Source: Methanobacteriota archaeon (GTDB lineage Archaea; Thermoplasmatota; Thermoplasmata; RBG-16-68-12). From it: a stretch of DNA of 16,128 bases. Positions 13,666-16,128 of this stretch are shown piece after piece. The stretch's first letter is position 1; each line of letters starts with the position of its first letter. The stretch spans positions 1 to 16,128 of the forward strand of contig VBLS01000080.1 of NCBI GenBank assembly GCA_005878635.1, in the 5' to 3' direction. The position numbers and the translations under genes were made by a program. The notes beneath the pieces were generated by a model that saw only the letters and a list, made by a program, of their open reading frames with translations, ran no database searches and had not been told where the DNA came from.

Positions 13666-14753
13666 CTGTGAAGGACCGTGGCGTCCCCGAGGTCCCAGCC
13701 GACCTGGACCCGAGCGCCCCGCTCCAAGAAGGTCCGCTCGCCCATCTTCTTCGCCCGCAACAGCCGCCCGTCCCCCAGGGTGATCTCGTAGTGCACGTAC
13801 GGCCCTTTGAAGATCACATCGCGGACCTCGCCGGGGAACCGGTTCGCCATCGCCTCCGACGCGGGACCGATCTCGACCCGTTCATCCGGAACGAAGAACG
13901 CTAGCGGGCTCCCGGAAGGGGTGGACGCATTCGACCGGAGATGGAACCGCAGTCCGTTCGAATCGACGGTGACGCGTCGGTCGTCCGTCGCCACGATGTC
14001 CCCCGCGAAGAGGTTGCTCATCCCGATGAAATCGGCGACGAAATGGTTTCTTGGATGCTGGTACAGCTCGAGCGGGGTGCCCACCTGCTCGAGGACGCCG
14101 AAATTCATGACGCCGACTCGGTCGCTCATCGTGAGCGCCTCCTCCTGGCTGTGCGTCACGAAGATGAACGTCTTCTTCAGCTCGTGCTGGAACCGCCGGA
14201 GTTCGATCTGCATCTCCTTCCGCAGCTTCTCGTCGAGCGTGTTCAGCACTTCGTCGAGGAGCAGGACTTCGGGGGCGATCGCCATGCTCCGGGCGATCGC
14301 CACGCGCTGGCGTTCGCCGCCGGAGAGCTCCCAGACCCGGCGTTTCTGCTTCCCGTCGAGGTCCACGAACCGGAACATCTCCTCGACCCTCTTCCGCCGC
14401 TCCTCCTTGTCGATCCCGCGCACCTTGAGGCCGTACTCGACGTTCTCCTCCGCGGTCATGTGCGGGAACAGCGCGTACTCCTGGAAGATGAGGCTCGTGT
14501 TCCGCCGGTACGGCGGGACCCGGGTCATGTCCTTGCCCGCGATGACAACGTCGCCGGAATCCGGGGTCTCCAGGCCGGCCAGGATCTTCAGGAGGGTTGA
14601 TTTGCCGCTGCCGCTCGGTCCGAGGAGGGTGAAGAACTCGCCCTCGCGGACGTCCAAGGAGATTCCCTTGAGGGCCTTCACATCGCCGGGGAAGGTCTTC
14701 GTCAAATTGCGAATCCGGACCAGGGGTTCCGGTGCCACGTCCTCCATCCTCAT
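13662..14753 (-). CDS. ABC transporter ATP-binding protein, PotA/FbpC/MalK type with TOBE domain
   Basis: Cytoplasmic ATPase of 363 residues that would power an importer. The nucleotide domain has Walker A GPSGSGKS (45-52), a Q-loop FQEYALFPHMT with Gln91, signature LSGGERQR (143-150), Walker B VLLLDE (163-168) and the H-loop His201 in VTHSQEEA. The D-loop reads EVLNTLD where these proteins usually have EPLSALD. Residues 245 to the end form the OB-fold TOBE region typical of polyamine, iron, sulfate and sugar importers. No permease or solute-binding gene flanks it here, so the substrate is open; partners may be encoded elsewhere. ATG at 14753 is used, with a second ATG two codons later. Its TAG stop shares the bases CTAG with the stop of the convergent chaperonin gene. 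A TATA-like box lies about 60-70 bases upstream. Confidence 0.9.
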   Translation of the reverse strand: MRMEDVAPEPLVRIRNLTKTFPGDVKALKGISLDVREGEFFTLLGPSGSGKSTLLKILAGLETPDSGDVVIAGKDMTRVPPYRRNTSLIFQEYALFPHMTAEENVEYGLKVRGIDKEERRKRVEEMFRFVDLDGKQKRRVWELSGGERQRVAIARSMAIAPEVLLLDEVLNTLDEKLRKEMQIELRRFQHELKKTFIFVTHSQEEALTMSDRVGVMNFGVLEQVGTPLELYQHPRNHFVADFIGMSNLFAGDIVATDDRRVTVDSNGLRFHLRSNASTPSGSPLAFFVPDERVEIGPASEAMANRFPGEVRDVIFKGPYVHYEITLGDGRLLRAKKMGERTFLERGARVQVGWDLGDATVLHS

Positions 14754-14811
14754 GCCCCCGAGCGCCGCGGCCCCGCGAGCGCGTCTCGTCGGGCCTTCCT
14801 ATTCTCCCCAG

Positions 14812-14823
14812 CCTATAAGAAAT
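14812..14823 (-). promoter_or_regulatory. Candidate TATA box for the ABC ATPase gene
   Basis: On the minus strand the sequence reads TTCTTATAGG, in an AT-rich patch of the 156-bp divergent spacer. A start about 25 bases on would give a leader of about 35-40 bases to the ATG at 14753. The same patch reads CCTATAAG on the plus strand, so it might also serve the dehydrogenase gene. Confidence 0.35.
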
Positions 14824-14902
14824 CGATGGGTTTTCGTCCCGCGGTCGAAAGGAAAGGTGGTCCATCGAATCGGGGACGGCGCGGCCGACGAGCAGGCGAA
14901 TG

Positions 14903-14909
14903 GTTTTTA
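14903..14909 (+). promoter_or_regulatory. Candidate TATA box for the dehydrogenase-Lrp pair
   Basis: GTTTTTA immediately precedes the ATG at 14910, in the AT-rich stretch of the spacer. If it is the TATA box, transcription would begin near 14928-14932, beyond that ATG, and translation would start at the GTG at 14928 as a leaderless message or at the GTG at 14943. Confidence 0.35.
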
Positions 14910-15830
14910 ATGAATCGGGATGATGAAGTGATTGGTGAGAGGGTGGAGAGGCCGAAGGTCATCGGGTTCATCGGTCTCGGGAACATGGGCGCGCCGATGG
15001 CGAGCAACCTTCTGAAGGCCGGATTCCCCGTCGTCGTCTGGAACCGGACCGAATCGAAGGCGCGACCGCTCGTCGAGAAAGGGGCCACGTGGGCCGACGG
15101 CCCGCGGCACCTCGCGGAGAAGTCGGACGTGGTCATCACGATGCTCGAGGACGCCCGCGCCGTGCGCGAGGTCCTCCTTGGTGCCGAAGGTGTCGTCGCG
15201 GCCAAACATCCGAACCTTCGGATCATCGACATGAGCACGATTTCTCCGAAGGATTCGCGAGACATCGCCCAGCAGGTCGCGGACCGCGGGATGATTATGA
15301 TCGACAGCCCGGTGTCCGGAAGCGTGAAGGCCGCGGCGGACGCCTCGCTGACGGTGCTCGTCGGCGGGGAACCCGAAGTCGTCGAGTCCGTCCTCCCCAT
15401 CCTGCGTGCCATGGGCAAGAACGTGTTCCACCTGGGTCCGAACGGCATGGGCTGTTACATGAAGCTCGTCAACAACGTCGTGCTCGCGGCGAGCCTCGCG
15501 GGATTCTCGGAAGCGTTCGTCCTCGGAAAGAAGGCGGGCTTGCCTCCCCAGCAGATGCTCGACGTGATCTTGCAAGGGTCCGCCCGGTCTCCGCTCCTGG
15601 AGTTCAAGGGGAAGGCGATCGTCGATCGGAACTTCGCCCCGACGTTCGCCTTGCGGTTGATGCGGAAAGACCTCGGACTCGCCCTTGAGACGGGTAGCCA
15701 GACGCAGGTCCCGATGCCGATCACGGCGTTTCTCAACGAGCTCCACCAGGCGGCGATCGCCGGCGGCCTCGCCGACCGGGATTGGTCCGCGATCGTCCAG
15801 GTGTTCGAAGGCCTCGCCGGGGTGAGCTGA
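14910..15830 (+). CDS. Beta-hydroxyacid dehydrogenase (3-hydroxyisobutyrate dehydrogenase / GLYR family)
   Basis: An NAD(P)-dependent oxidoreductase of 306 residues when started at ATG 14910. A Rossmann motif IGLGNMG lies at 21-27. The substrate motif DSPVSGSVKAA (132-142) matches the family's DAPVSGG block, and GxMGCYMKLVNN carries catalytic Lys185 with Asn189. A helical C-terminal domain with MRKDLGLALE (251-260) completes the fold. Members oxidise 3-hydroxyisobutyrate or reduce glyoxylate and succinic semialdehyde; the substrate is not readable here. Its TGA stop shares bases with the ATG of an Lrp/AsnC regulator (TGATG), so the two are coupled, and a role in branched-chain or other amino-acid breakdown is plausible. 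The start is uncertain: in-frame GTG at 14928 and 14943 fit the TATA position better, and the conserved fold begins only around residue 16. A longer frame to 14826 lacks support. Confidence 0.87.
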   Translation: MNRDDEVIGERVERPKVIGFIGLGNMGAPMASNLLKAGFPVVVWNRTESKARPLVEKGATWADGPRHLAEKSDVVITMLEDARAVREVLLGAEGVVAAKHPNLRIIDMSTISPKDSRDIAQQVADRGMIMIDSPVSGSVKAAADASLTVLVGGEPEVVESVLPILRAMGKNVFHLGPNGMGCYMKLVNNVVLAASLAGFSEAFVLGKKAGLPPQQMLDVILQGSARSPLLEFKGKAIVDRNFAPTFALRLMRKDLGLALETGSQTQVPMPITAFLNELHQAAIAGGLADRDWSAIVQVFEGLAGVS

Positions 15831-16128
15831 TGGGCCTCGCCGCGACGCGGCCGAAGCCCAAACGGCCGGACGAACCAAAAGACGTCGAGCGCCCGGACCG
15901 AATCATTTTGGAGCGGCTCCAGAAGGACGACAAGGTCAGCCTCGGCGACCTGGCGAAGAAGACCGGGCTCGCCTCCTCCTCGGTCCACTACCGGATCAAG
16001 AGGCTGGAGGAGGAAGGCATCATCAAGGGGTACCACGCGATCGTGGACCCGGTCAAGCTCGGCTACGACATCCTCGCGGTGAGCTTCATCCGCTCGCGGT
16101 ACGATCCGAAATCCTACGAGCGGTTGAG
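15830..16128 (+). CDS. Lrp/AsnC family transcription regulator, 3' end cut off by the window edge
   Basis: The ATG at 15830 overlaps the dehydrogenase stop by one base, and the frame stays open to the right edge, giving 99 complete codons. After a Lys/Pro/Arg-rich N-terminal lead of about 22 residues comes the winged helix-turn-helix: DRIILERLQKDDKVSLGDLA, then KKTGLASSSVHYRIKRL with the recognition helix, then EEEGIIKGYHAIVDP, a linker typical of Lrp/AsnC proteins. The start of the ligand-binding RAM domain follows (LGYDILAVSFIR). Such proteins bind DNA as dimers or octamers and respond to amino acids. Coupling to the dehydrogenase suggests that it controls that gene or its pathway. The missing C-terminal part prevents any ligand prediction. 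The basic lead before the DNA-binding domain is longer than usual. Confidence 0.9.
   Translation, partial: MGLAATRPKPKRPDEPKDVERPDRIILERLQKDDKVSLGDLAKKTGLASSSVHYRIKRLEEEGIIKGYHAIVDPVKLGYDILAVSFIRSRYDPKSYERL

Noticed and set aside
1..16128. Mobile element, tRNA-linked island or defence system
   Set aside because: No transposase, integrase, terminal inverted repeats, tRNA cloverleaf or nuclease-type gene was recognised. Composition looks even across the window by eye.

Overview
This window looks like chromosomal DNA of a GC-rich archaeon. Four things support that: arginine biosynthesis on the LysW carrier protein, a group II (thermosome/CCT-type) chaperonin homologue, an ACT-domain regulator of the archaeal COG2150 type, and start regions with AT-rich TATA-like boxes about 25 bp upstream of possible leaderless starts. 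A Thermoplasmatota-like lineage is my best guess. It rests on general character and not on any marker gene.

Layout. The left edge (3-1055, +) is the 3' part of an unrecognised multi-pass membrane protein, followed by an esterase-type alpha/beta hydrolase (1130-2116, +). A tight eight-gene operon then runs on the minus strand from 9943 down to 2131: argG, argH, lysW, argX/lysX, argC, argB, argD, argE. Most junctions are start/stop overlaps or gaps of a few bases. Divergent from argG, across a 123-bp AT-rich spacer, lies a COG2150-like regulator with a C-terminal ACT domain (10067-10705, +). An MFS transporter (10785-11987, +) follows, then a very divergent group II chaperonin paralogue (11989-13665, +). 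The chaperonin ends tail to tail, sharing a CTAG, with a PotA/FbpC-type ABC transporter ATPase (13662-14753, -). The right end holds a beta-hydroxyacid dehydrogenase (about 14910-15830, +) overlapping by one base an Lrp/AsnC regulator cut by the window edge (15830-16128, +).

How the genes work together. LysW carries glutamate on its C-terminal Glu. ArgX attaches it, ArgB phosphorylates it, ArgC reduces it, ArgD transaminates it and ArgE releases ornithine. ArgG and ArgH make arginine from citrulline and aspartate. Ornithine carbamoyltransferase (argF) and carbamoyl-phosphate synthase are not in the window, so the pathway is complete here except for the ornithine-to-citrulline step. The ACT-domain protein is the natural candidate regulator or amino-acid sensor.

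The two most unusual observations are an in-frame, almost perfect 81-bp tandem duplication inside argX, and a chaperonin paralogue that keeps the overall fold signatures but has lost several nucleotide-site residues, including the equatorial-domain Asp needed for ATP hydrolysis. No tRNA, rRNA, CRISPR array or insertion sequence was seen, and no gene-free stretch exceeds 300 bases.
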